Part shown: in pieces, positions 17,700 to 24,654 of the stretch
Position numbering within the stretch: position 1 is the first letter of the stretch
Layout of the letters: each line of letters starts with the position of its first letter
Origin: Burkholderia catarinensis
Lineage (GTDB): Bacteria > Pseudomonadota > Gammaproteobacteria > Burkholderiales > Burkholderiaceae
Length of the DNA stretch: 64,000 nucleotides
Direction: 5' to 3'
Assembly (NCBI RefSeq): GCF_001883705.2
Contig: NZ_MDEQ02000003.1
Location: 370,613 to 434,612 of the forward strand
Program-made: the position numbers and the translations under genes
Notes under the pieces: model-generated
What the model was told of the DNA's origin: nothing
Database searches by the model: none
Seen by the model: the letters and a program-made list of their open reading frames with translations, nothing else

Positions 17700-18574
17700 C
17701 AATGCTTCGTCGCGTCCGACATCACGATATTGACCGTCTTGCTCGGATCGCCCGCGAGGCCCATCGCGGCCGCGTCGTCGGTCGAATACATGTACGGACG
17801 GATCGCGTCGCCGTCGCCGGCGGTGCGGCCATTGGACAGCGTCACGGTCATGTTCTCGTCGTTGCCGGCGAAATCCTTGTCGCCGTCCACCTTGCTCACG
17901 TCCGGATTGCCCGCGCCGGACGCCTGCCCGTTGTCGGCCCCGCCGTCTTCGTACAGCACCTCGTTCGGACGCGTGTTGCCGTTCGCATCGGACGGCGAGA
18001 TCCGCACGCCGATGTCGTGCGAACCGCCGACGAACGTGCCGGTCTGGCCCGGCGCAAGCGTGAGGGTCGCCTTGTTCTGGCCTTGCACGGAGTACGTGAA
18101 CGACTCGGGCCGGTTCGTGTTGTTGGTGACGTTGAAGGTCTTGTCGTTGCCGGTGCCCGTATTGGCCACTTTCGACGACGCCGGATCGATGCCGTTGATC
18201 GCGGCGGCCTGCGCGACGCCGCCCGCGTTCGTCGACAGCGTGGTCGGGCCCGTCGTGGAGGTGCCGCCGGCCGGCGGGCCTTGGGTGTTTTGCGGGTTCT
18301 GGTCGATCGGTGTGTTCTGGCCGGTCGGCGGCGACTGCGGCGACAACGCGCTGTAGCTGGCGAGCGGCGCGGCCGATCTGCCGGCGCCGCCGACCGGGGG
18401 CGACGACGAATCGTCGCCGTTCTGCCCGGACAGCACGCTCTTGAGCGCGGCCATCAGTTCCTGAATGATCTGCGCGATCTGTTGCTGCGTACCGGAGTTG
18501 TCCGCCGACGACGCGTCGCGCGTGGAGTCGGTCTGGGCCGTCGGGGCGTTGCCCTGGAGCGTGATGGTGATCAT
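17699..18574 (-). CDS. Harpin-like type III-associated protein, PIP-box controlled
   Basis: 291 residues from ATG 18574 (MITITLQGNAPTAQ). The N-terminal third is Gly/Ser/Gln/Asn-rich and cysteine-free, with a single amphipathic helix (QIAQIIQELMAALKSVLSG), typical of harpins such as Hpa1/HpaG. The C-terminal domain (about 145-291) is polar and probably all-beta (KTFNVTNNTNRPESFTYSV...). I cannot assign that domain to a named family. No signal peptide. A PIP box with -10 lies 113-173 bases upstream. Likely an extracellular type III substrate; the function is inferred. The start codon lacks a strong ribosome binding site. Confidence 0.7.
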   Translation of the reverse strand: MITITLQGNAPTAQTDSTRDASSADNSGTQQQIAQIIQELMAALKSVLSGQNGDDSSSPPVGGAGRSAAPLASYSALSPQSPPTGQNTPIDQNPQNTQGPPAGGTSTTGPTTLSTNAGGVAQAAAINGIDPASSKVANTGTGNDKTFNVTNNTNRPESFTYSVQGQNKATLTLAPGQTGTFVGGSHDIGVRISPSDANGNTRPNEVLYEDGGADNGQASGAGNPDVSKVDGDKDFAGNDENMTVTLSNGRTAGDGDAIRPYMYSTDDAAAMGLAGDPSKTVNIVMSDATKH

Positions 18575-18686
18575 GATCGCCGTTGTCCGCAGAGGGTGGA
18601 CGCGATTCGTGTGCACCGCGTCGCCGTTCGCGCCGGCCGAACCGGGCCGGTCCCGCTTGCCGGCGGCATGCGCCGGAGCTGGTTCG

Positions 18687-18747
18687 ACTTTATGCGTCCT
18701 GGCCGCACCCGGGCCGCGCGACCCGAAACGCCGGCGCGCGACGCGAA
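18687..18747 (-). promoter_or_regulatory. PIP box and -10 element of the leftward harpin-like gene
   Basis: On the minus strand TTCGC (18747-18743), 15 bases, TTCGG (18727-18723), 30 bases, TAAAGT (18692-18687). It follows the PIP rule exactly and predicts a leader of about 105 bases. The 18575-18964 gap holds only this and the opposing PIP promoter; I see no gene in it. Confidence 0.85.
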
Positions 18748-18859
18748 GCAACGCGACTCGGCGCGCCGGGCCGACCGGCCGCGGCCCGCCGACGGCGCGA
18801 ATCGACTGCTGCTCGCCGTTCGCCGGTCCGATTTGCAAACCCGTTCGCAACCCAAACCC

Positions 18860-18921
18860 TTCGCAAACCCGTCACGGACTTCGCGCCGCCCGCATGGGCC
18901 GCCGCGGCACGCACCTATAGT
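18860..18921 (+). promoter_or_regulatory. PIP box and -10 element of the harpin/lysozyme gene
   Basis: TTCGC (18860-18864), 15 bases, TTCGC (18880-18884), 31 bases, TATAGT (18916-18921). A further TTCGC at 18844-18848 lies off-phase and is not part of the box. The predicted start is near 18928, about 37 bases before the ATG, which has a strong GGAGGAGG ribosome binding site. Confidence 0.88.
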
Positions 18922-18964
18922 GCGAGGGATCAGTCGATCACGCGATCCTCCGGAGGAGGCAGTC

Positions 18965-19828
18965 ATGTCCTTGTCAGTGAACGCCATCGGGCCGACGAAT
19001 TTCGACCCGCTGCAGAATTCCGGCTCGAACCAGGCGCAGATCATGCAGGTGCTGGCCGAGCTCGGGCCGATCCTGCAGGCGGTGTTCGCCGCGCTCAAGC
19101 AATCGTCGGCCGACGGCGGCGGGCCATCCGGCGGCAACGGCGGTGGTAGCGGCGCGAGCGGATTCCCGACGATCAGGATCGAGATCGGCGACGACGGCAA
19201 TAGCAGCAATGGCGACAACGGCGGTGGCGGCAATGCGCCGACGCCGTTCACGCTGAATGCACAGAGCCCGCAAAACGCGCCGCCGCCGGACGCCGGTGCG
19301 CCGCAGGGCAACGGGCAAGCTGGCGGGCAGTCCCAGCCTCCCGCGCAAAACGGATCGACGTTGCCCGCGAACAGCGGCGGCAGCGCGGCGAATGCGATCG
19401 CGAACGACCTGCGCAGCCGCTACGGCCTGAACGACACGCAGATCGCGGGCGTGCTCGGCAACCTGCAGCAGGAAAGCGGGCTGAAGCCGAACGTCAACCA
19501 GGGCGGCGCCGAAGGCGCGCCGTCGGGCAACTTCGCGGACGACAACGCGAACGGCTGGGGGCTCGCGCAATGGGGCGGCGCACGCAAGCAGGGCGAGATC
19601 GCGTATGCGAAGCAGCACAACCTCGATCCGGGCAGCCTCGACGCGAATATCGGCTACATGAACCAGGAACTCGACGGCCCGTACAGCAAGACGATCTCCG
19701 ACCTGAAGAACACGACGAACGTCTCGCAGGCCGCGCAGGTCTGGGACACCGACTACGAGCAGGCAACCGATCCGCAGATGGACAACCGGCTCCAGTACGC
19801 GCAGAACTTCCTGAAGGAAGGCCTCTGA
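18965..19828 (+). CDS. Harpin-like protein with C-terminal phage-tail-lysozyme domain
   Basis: 287 residues, ATG 18965 with GGAGGAGG just upstream. The N-terminus (1-140) is harpin-like: Gly/Ser/Asn/Gln-rich, cysteine-free, with one hydrophobic helix QIMQVLAELGPILQAVFAAL. From about 140 to the end it matches the phage tail lysozyme fold: IAGVLGNLQQESGL with probable catalytic Glu170, then NGWGLAQWGGARKQGE. No signal peptide, so export through the type III apparatus is the simplest reading, supported by its PIP box. It may open peptidoglycan for the injectisome, like Xanthomonas Hpa2, or act outside. The fusion is unusual. Confidence 0.8.
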   Translation: MSLSVNAIGPTNFDPLQNSGSNQAQIMQVLAELGPILQAVFAALKQSSADGGGPSGGNGGGSGASGFPTIRIEIGDDGNSSNGDNGGGGNAPTPFTLNAQSPQNAPPPDAGAPQGNGQAGGQSQPPAQNGSTLPANSGGSAANAIANDLRSRYGLNDTQIAGVLGNLQQESGLKPNVNQGGAEGAPSGNFADDNANGWGLAQWGGARKQGEIAYAKQHNLDPGSLDANIGYMNQELDGPYSKTISDLKNTTNVSQAAQVWDTDYEQATDPQMDNRLQYAQNFLKEGL

Positions 19829-19842
19829 GCCGTACCGGCCGC

Positions 19843-19876
19843 CCGGCGCGCCACCCCGCAGCGGATGGCGCGCCGG
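19843..19876. terminator. GC-rich hairpin after the harpin/lysozyme gene
   Basis: CCGGCGCGCCA (19843-19853) and its complement TGGCGCGCCGG (19866-19876) form an 11-bp stem with a 12-base loop, 14 bases after the stop codon. There is no T-run. It is a probable transcription barrier between convergent genes, paired with the second hairpin downstream. Confidence 0.5.
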
Positions 19877-19885
19877 CACAGGGCG

Positions 19886-19905
19886 CGGGCCCGTTTGCGG
19901 GCCCG
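19886..19905. terminator. Second GC-rich hairpin between convergent genes
   Basis: CGGGCCCG (19886-19893), loop TTTG, CGGGCCCG (19898-19905): a stable 8-bp stem directly in front of the stop codon of the leftward lipoprotein gene. It can form on either strand, so it may serve both converging transcripts. Confidence 0.5.
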
Positions 19906-19910
19906 GCGGC

Positions 19911-21482
19911 TCAACTCGATACATACCGCGACGGCAGCGGCGGCGCGTCCGCGGAAATCGTGACGAGCGACGTGTTCAGCCAGCCCTGCGGCGTGCCGTT
20001 CGACTGCGCATACGCGCCGACGTACGGCATCATCCGCGTCGTCTGGTAGACCTGCGGCGTCCAGCCGGCCGGCGCGAGGAAGATCGACGTCGCGCGCTTC
20101 TCGCTGCATGCCGACGCGCCGTACGTCGAGATGTTCCACAGCGTCTGCTGATAGGTCGCGTAGTCGGCGTTGTGACGCGAACCGCCGGCCTGCCAGCCTT
20201 CGAGCTGGATGAACGTGTTGTACGTGCCGGCGCCCGCGAGCAGGTTGTTGACCGTGCGCCCGTACAGGAACGACAGGATCAGCCCGCAGTTCGCCGGCGC
20301 GAAATCGCTGCCGACGCTCAGGTAGTAGCGGCCCGTCGTGTTCACGACCGACGCGTAGTGCGAGTTGCCGATATCCGTCGACGTCGTCAGCCCGCTCGCA
20401 CCCATGAAGCTGTCGAACGCCTGCATCGTGACGCCCGCCGGCAGGTCGCTCGTCGCGCTGATCGCGACGATGTGCGACCCGGCCGCCAGCAGCGTCAGGA
20501 ACGCGGACAGCGTGGCGGCGATCCAGTTGCCTTGCGCATCGACGAACGGGAACGCGCGATAGCCCGTCAGCGCGAACACCGCCGGATCGGTGCCGGCCTG
20601 CCATGCGATCTGCGGCACCCACATCGTCAGCGGGCCGGCGCTCGATGCGCCGGACACGTACTGCTTCAGCGCATCGACGAGTTGCGCATCGGCGCCGGGC
20701 AGCACGGCATACGACGCGCCGTTCTGCCAGCGCTGCACCCATTGCGCGACGAAGCCCGCGAGCTGGCCGCCGGTGAAATCGGCGGGCGGCACGTAGCCGA
20801 GCGGGCCGGTGCCCTGGTACGCGGACTGGATCGCCGCGGCCGTGCGCACGTTGCTGCCGAACATGCTGTTCGCGAAATCCTGGCAGTTGTTGGCCGGCGG
20901 CGTCGCGAGCTGCGCGAGCGGGACGACCCATGCGCCGTTCGCGGTCGCGACGCCGCGATACAGGTTGAGGTTCGCGACCGAGTCGTGGCCGGGAAACGTG
21001 GCGGCGTCGGCGCCCGACACGTAGCCGGCCGACGGCGTGACGCTGACGGTGGTCGGTTGCGAGCCGAACGGATGCGTGTACGCGATCGCGAACGACGCAT
21101 CGCCGCCGGCGAGGCTGAACGATCCCGTGCAATCGGCCCAGCTGTTCGACGCGCTGACGGCGGTCGATTGCCCGGTCGCGACCAGCGCCTGCGACGCCTG
21201 CGGCAGCGAGCCGCTCTGGCTCGCCGCGTTGCCGAACGCGAGCGTCGTCGACGGGATCGCATTGACGACGTTGATCGTGATCGAGCGATCGGCGATGCCG
21301 TAGCTGCGCGTGGACGCATCCGCGGCGCCCGCGGCGGCGAACGACGACGCGGACGTCGGGCTGCCGTCGCCGCCACAGGCGGCCAGCGTGCCGACGAGCG
21401 GCGACAGGGTCAGCGCGGCGCCGCGCTGGATGAAGCGCCGGCGGTTCGGCGCGCTCGGGCGTGCGGGTTTCGAAGCGGTCAT
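19911..21482 (-). CDS. Tat-exported putative lipoprotein of unknown function
   Basis: 523 residues from ATG 21482. The N-terminus has a twin-arginine signal (NRRRFIQRGAALTLSPLVGTLAAC) whose last residue is a lipobox-like Cys (about 42), so the mature protein is probably anchored after export through Tat. The rest is rich in Ala/Ser/Thr/Gly/Trp and looks globular, with several Cys residues. I do not recognise the family; it is not a known type III or VI component. A perfect 20-bp palindrome lies 49 bases upstream of the start. It is monocistronic and convergent with the harpin/lysozyme gene. Confidence 0.75.
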   Translation of the reverse strand: MTASKPARPSAPNRRRFIQRGAALTLSPLVGTLAACGGDGSPTSASSFAAAGAADASTRSYGIADRSITINVVNAIPSTTLAFGNAASQSGSLPQASQALVATGQSTAVSASNSWADCTGSFSLAGGDASFAIAYTHPFGSQPTTVSVTPSAGYVSGADAATFPGHDSVANLNLYRGVATANGAWVVPLAQLATPPANNCQDFANSMFGSNVRTAAAIQSAYQGTGPLGYVPPADFTGGQLAGFVAQWVQRWQNGASYAVLPGADAQLVDALKQYVSGASSAGPLTMWVPQIAWQAGTDPAVFALTGYRAFPFVDAQGNWIAATLSAFLTLLAAGSHIVAISATSDLPAGVTMQAFDSFMGASGLTTSTDIGNSHYASVVNTTGRYYLSVGSDFAPANCGLILSFLYGRTVNNLLAGAGTYNTFIQLEGWQAGGSRHNADYATYQQTLWNISTYGASACSEKRATSIFLAPAGWTPQVYQTTRMMPYVGAYAQSNGTPQGWLNTSLVTISADAPPLPSRYVSS

Positions 21483-21530
21483 GGGGCGTTCCTGGTCACG
21501 GGTTCGGGAGGCGGCAACGACGGTTCGGCG

Positions 21531-21550
21531 CATTGCACACGTGTGCAATG
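21531..21550. promoter_or_regulatory. Perfect 20-bp palindrome, probable operator
   Basis: CATTGCACACGTGTGCAATG at 21531-21550 is an uninterrupted perfect palindrome, 49 bases before the ATG of the Tat-exported protein. A palindrome this long is typical of a dimeric repressor or activator site. The regulator is not evident; the neighbouring NemR-like protein has a different operator. Confidence 0.6.
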
Positions 21551-21754
21551 TCGGCCACGGAGTGGCGATCGCCGGCACATGCGCCGCGCCTATTTAAGCG
21601 GGTGATCGATGAAACGCCCGCGACGAAACCGAGTCGCGCGTGTGACGCCGCGCACGCGGCAACGCAGGGGCGGGAGCGGGAAATGCCGGCCGGACATTAG
21701 GGCGCCTGGCCGGGATCGGGTAAAGTGCCGTTCAACCTGCCGGTTCGACGCTAC

Positions 21755-21769
21755 TAGACGACCGGTCTA
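21755..21769. promoter_or_regulatory. NemR-type operator 1, upstream of nemR
   Basis: TAGACGACCGGTCTA: inverted repeat TAGAC-N5-GTCTA. An almost identical copy lies before curA. It overlaps a possible -35 (TAGACG, 21755-21760), 17 bases from TAATAT (21778-21783), so binding would block the nemR promoter. Autorepression is inferred. Confidence 0.75.
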
Positions 21770-21791
21770 ATCGTTGCTAATATACGCCATC

Positions 21792-22412
21792 ATGAATGCA
21801 TCTTCAGGCGCGGAAGTCCGCCAGCACATCCTGAATATCGCGAAGCCGATCATGCTCTACAAGGGGTTTTCGGCGGTCGGGCTGAACGAGATTCTCGCTG
21901 CGGCGGGCATCCCGAAGGGCTCGTTCTACCATTACTTCGGCTCGAAAGAGGCATTCGGCGAAGCGCTGCTCGAATCGTATTTCGACGGCTATCTCGCGCA
22001 TCTCGACAACCTGCTCGGGCATCAGGCCGGCACGGGCGCCGAGCGCCTGATGTCGTACTGGGGCAACTGGCTGCACACGCAATGTGCGGACGACCCGGAA
22101 GGCAAGTGCCTCGCGGTGAAGCTCGGCGCGGAAGTGTCGGACCTGTCGGAAGCGATGCGCACGGTGCTGCGGCGCGGCACGGACGCGATCATCGAGCGGC
22201 TCGCGGGCGGCATCGAGGCCGGGCTGGCCGATGGCTCGCTGAGCGCGGTCGACGATCCGCCGCACACGGCCGCGATCCTCTACGAGCTGTGGCTGGGCGC
22301 GACGCTGCTGGAAAAGATTCACCGTAACCGCAAACCGCTCGAAAGGGCGATGACTGAAACGCGGCGCATGCTGAACCTGCCGCCGGCCGCGCATGACGAC
22401 GCGCAATCGTAA
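21792..22412 (+). CDS. nemR: NemR-like TetR-family redox/electrophile-sensing repressor
   Basis: 206 residues from ATG 21792 (MNASSGAEVR). TetR-type HTH at about 20-55 (GLNEILAAAGIPKGSFYHYFGSKEAF). The core GKCLAVKLGAEVSDLSEAMR closely resembles E. coli NemR. Counting from this start, Cys falls at 106 and Lys at 175, the pair that forms the sulfenamide switch in NemR when sensing reactive chlorine and electrophiles. The ATG has no ribosome binding site, and a promoter-like -10 (TAATAT) ends only 8 bases before it, so the mRNA may be leaderless. Matching operators precede nemR itself and curA. Confidence 0.88.
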   Translation: MNASSGAEVRQHILNIAKPIMLYKGFSAVGLNEILAAAGIPKGSFYHYFGSKEAFGEALLESYFDGYLAHLDNLLGHQAGTGAERLMSYWGNWLHTQCADDPEGKCLAVKLGAEVSDLSEAMRTVLRRGTDAIIERLAGGIEAGLADGSLSAVDDPPHTAAILYELWLGATLLEKIHRNRKPLERAMTETRRMLNLPPAAHDDAQS

Positions 22413-22416
22413 GTCG

Positions 22417-22442
22417 GGCGCGCTTGGGCGCGCCTTGTTTTT
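22417..22442 (+). terminator. Rho-independent terminator of nemR
   Basis: A 7-bp stem GGCGCGC/GCGCGCC with loop TTGG (22417-22434) is followed by TTGTTTTT. It begins 4 bases after the nemR stop codon, separating nemR from the curA transcript. Confidence 0.8.
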
Positions 22443-22452
22443 GCCCTGACTC

Positions 22453-22467
22453 TAGACGACTGGTCTA
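22453..22467. promoter_or_regulatory. NemR-type operator 2, upstream of curA
   Basis: TAGACGACTGGTCTA differs from the nemR operator in one central base and keeps the TAGAC-N5-GTCTA arms. It lies just after the nemR terminator and about 180 bases before curA, so it marks a separate NemR-controlled promoter for curA and probably the following monooxygenase gene. Confidence 0.75.
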
Positions 22468-22646
22468 CTCAATCCTGCATGACGAACGCTTCGCTCCACG
22501 TTACGCTGTTCCGATTATTCCAACCGCATGCGTGCGACCGCGACGGCCTGACCGCCGGCGCGGACGCACACGTGCGTTTTCTGCTGGTCCATCCCTGATC
22601 CGATCGTGCTCAAGAAGCACGTTTATTCCTGTTGACGGAGGCTCAC

Positions 22647-23705
22647 ATGTCGCAAAGCAAGACCGCAAACCGCCAGATCATCCTGAATTCGCGCCCGGTC
22701 GGCGCGCCGACGCCGGCCAACTTCCGCACCGAAACCGGTGACGTTCCGACGCCCGGCGCCGGCCAGGTGCTGCTGCGCACGGTCTGGTTGTCGCTCGACC
22801 CGTACATGCGCGGCCGGATGAGCGACGCACCGTCCTATGCCCCGCCGGTCGAACTCGGCGGCGTGATGGTCGGCGGCACGATCAGCCGCGTCGTGTCGTC
22901 GAACCTGCCCGCGTTCCGTGAAGGCGATCTCGTCGTCGCGGGCGCCGGCTGGCAGGACTATGCACTGTCGGACGGCCGCGACCTGATTCCGCTCGGCCGC
23001 GACCTCGCGCATCCGTCGTACGCGCTCGGCGTGCTCGGGATGCCGGGCTTCACCGCCTACACGGGGCTGCTGAAGATCGGCGAGCCGAAGGCCGGCGAAA
23101 CCGTGGTCGTCGCGGCGGCGAGCGGCGCGGTCGGCGCAGTGGTCGGCCAGATCGCGAAGCTGAAGGGCTGCCGCGTGATCGGCGTTGCGGGCGGCGCCGA
23201 CAAGTGCGCTTACGTGACCGGCACGCTCGGCTTCGACGCGTGCGTCGACCACCGCGATCCGGCGTTTGGCGCGAAGCTGAAGGACGCATGCCCGAACGGC
23301 ATCGACGTCTATTTCGAGAACGTCGGCGGCGCCGTGTTCGACGCGGTGTGGCCGCTGCTGAACGACCATGCGCGCGTGCCGGTGTGCGGGATCATCGCGC
23401 ATTACAACGACGCGGCGTACGACGACACGGCGGTGTCGACCGGCCATGACCGCGTGCCGGCGCTGATGGGCACGATCCTGCGCAAGCGCATCCGGATGCA
23501 GGGTTTCATCATCATGGATCACTATGCAACCGGCTATGCGCCGTTCATCAAGGAGATGAGCGAATGGGTCGCGCAGGGCAAGGTGAAGACGCGCGAGGAT
23601 GTCGTCCCCGATCTCGCCGATGCGCCGCAAGCGCTGATCGGCTTGCTCGCCGGCAAGAATTTCGGCAAGGTCGTCGTGCGCGTGGGCCCGGACGAACTGG
23701 CCTGA
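22647..23705 (+). CDS. curA: CurA-like NADPH-dependent oxidoreductase (zinc-independent MDR family)
   Basis: 352 residues, ATG 22647 with ACGGAGG upstream. It closely follows E. coli CurA/YncB: N-terminal VLLRTVWLSLDPYMRGRMSD and GGVMVGGTISRVV, nucleotide-binding AASGAVGAVVGQIAKLKGCRVIGVAGG, and C-terminal IRMQGFIIMDHY and LLAGKNFGKVVVRV. Members reduce alpha,beta-unsaturated ketones and similar electrophiles with NADPH. Control by the adjacent NemR-like sensor fits an electrophile-detoxification role, in place of the nemA of E. coli. The true substrate is unknown. Confidence 0.9.
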   Translation: MSQSKTANRQIILNSRPVGAPTPANFRTETGDVPTPGAGQVLLRTVWLSLDPYMRGRMSDAPSYAPPVELGGVMVGGTISRVVSSNLPAFREGDLVVAGAGWQDYALSDGRDLIPLGRDLAHPSYALGVLGMPGFTAYTGLLKIGEPKAGETVVVAAASGAVGAVVGQIAKLKGCRVIGVAGGADKCAYVTGTLGFDACVDHRDPAFGAKLKDACPNGIDVYFENVGGAVFDAVWPLLNDHARVPVCGIIAHYNDAAYDDTAVSTGHDRVPALMGTILRKRIRMQGFIIMDHYATGYAPFIKEMSEWVAQGKVKTREDVVPDLADAPQALIGLLAGKNFGKVVVRVGPDELA

Positions 23706-23736
23706 CGCCACGCACGGCGACACACAACGGCTGCAC

Positions 23737-23758
23737 GCCGGCGTCGCGCAACGCCGGC
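23737..23758 (+). terminator. Hairpin between curA and the monooxygenase gene
   Basis: GCCGGCG (23737-23743) pairs with CGCCGGC (23752-23758) across an 8-base loop. There is no clear T-run, so this may only attenuate transcription or stabilise the curA mRNA end. The downstream gene starts 39 bases later. Confidence 0.4.
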
Positions 23759-23797
23759 TTGTGGCATGCTCGGTTCCGTTTCGATAGGAGTGACAAG

Positions 23798-24097
23798 ATG
23801 GCGCTTCACGTAATTGCTTCCCTGTTCCTGAAACCCGAACACGCGCAGGCCGCCGAAGCCGAGCTGCGCAGCATGGTCGTCAAGACGCGCACCGAACCGG
23901 GCAACCGGCGCTACGACCTGTTCCGCGAGCAGGACGGCTCGCCGAACCTGCACCTGTACGAGATCTACGACGACCAGGCCGCCTTCGACGCGCACCTCGC
24001 GAGCCCGCATTTCGGCGAATTCCGCACGAAGTCGGCTGACTGGTTCACGGCGCCGCCGGTCATCAAGGCGCTGTCGGGCATCGACGTGGCCGAGTAA
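23798..24097 (+). CDS. Antibiotic-biosynthesis-type (ABM/YgiN-like) monooxygenase
   Basis: 99 residues, ATG 23798 with TAGGAG upstream. It matches the small dimeric ABM alpha/beta-barrel fold: VIASLFLKPEHAQAAEAELRSMV, EPGNRRYDLFREQ, LYEIYDDQAAFDAHLASPHF. Such proteins act on quinones or small aromatic electrophiles without a metal or flavin. It follows curA on the same strand and probably shares the NemR-controlled response. Confidence 0.85.
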   Translation: MALHVIASLFLKPEHAQAAEAELRSMVVKTRTEPGNRRYDLFREQDGSPNLHLYEIYDDQAAFDAHLASPHFGEFRTKSADWFTAPPVIKALSGIDVAE

Positions 24098-24197
24098 CGC
24101 CGCAGGACCCCCGCCGCGCATCGCGCGACGGCAATGACAATGACGACACGGCGCGCCCGTCGCGCCGCTTCCCCAATACACCGGCCCCGGAGGCTGA

Positions 24198-24653
24198 ATG
24201 GTCACCCTCAACATCAACGGCGAGAACCGCACGGTCGACGCCCCCGACGACATGCCCTTGCTCTGGGTGCTGCGCGACGTCGTCGGTCTCACCGGCACGA
24301 AATTCGGCTGCGGGATCGCGCAATGCGGCGCGTGCACCGTGCATCTCGACGGGGTCGCCGCGCGTTCGTGCGTACTGCCGGTCGCCGCCGTCGCGGGCCG
24401 CAAGATCACGACGATCGAAGCCGTCGGTGCGACGCCGGCCGGCCACAAGGTCCAGCAGGCATGGCGCGAGCTCGACGTCGTCCAGTGCGGCTACTGCCAG
24501 TCGGGGCAGGTGATGGCCGCTACCGCGCTGATCGCGTCGAACCCGAACCCGAGCGACGCCGACATCGACGCGGCCATGGCCGGCAACATCTGCCGCTGCG
24601 GCACGTACAACCGGATTCGCGCGGCCGTGAAGCAAGCCGCGAAGGGAGCGTGA
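24198..24653 (+). CDS. 2Fe-2S subunit of a Mo-hydroxylase (isoquinoline 1-oxidoreductase alpha-like)
   Basis: 151 residues, ATG 24198. Eight cluster cysteines are visible: Cys38, 43, 46 and 58 (plant-ferredoxin-type cluster) and Cys97, 100, 132 and 134 (GYC...ICRCG, xanthine-oxidase-type cluster). It passes electrons from the molybdopterin subunit to the cytochrome. It lacks a signal peptide and is probably carried out with the Tat-signalled partner encoded one base downstream. Confidence 0.92.
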   Translation: MVTLNINGENRTVDAPDDMPLLWVLRDVVGLTGTKFGCGIAQCGACTVHLDGVAARSCVLPVAAVAGRKITTIEAVGATPAGHKVQQAWRELDVVQCGYCQSGQVMAATALIASNPNPSDADIDAAMAGNICRCGTYNRIRAAVKQAAKGA

Positions 24654-24654
24654 C

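Noticed and set aside
18844..18864. TTCGC at 18844 as the first half of a PIP box
   Set aside because: The gap to the next TTCGC is 11 bases. The pair 18860/18880 fits the rule exactly and is used instead.
21503..21527. Two TTCG motifs upstream of the Tat-exported protein gene resembling a PIP box
   Set aside because: The spacing is one base too long and they point away from the leftward gene; no YANNNT element follows at the right distance.
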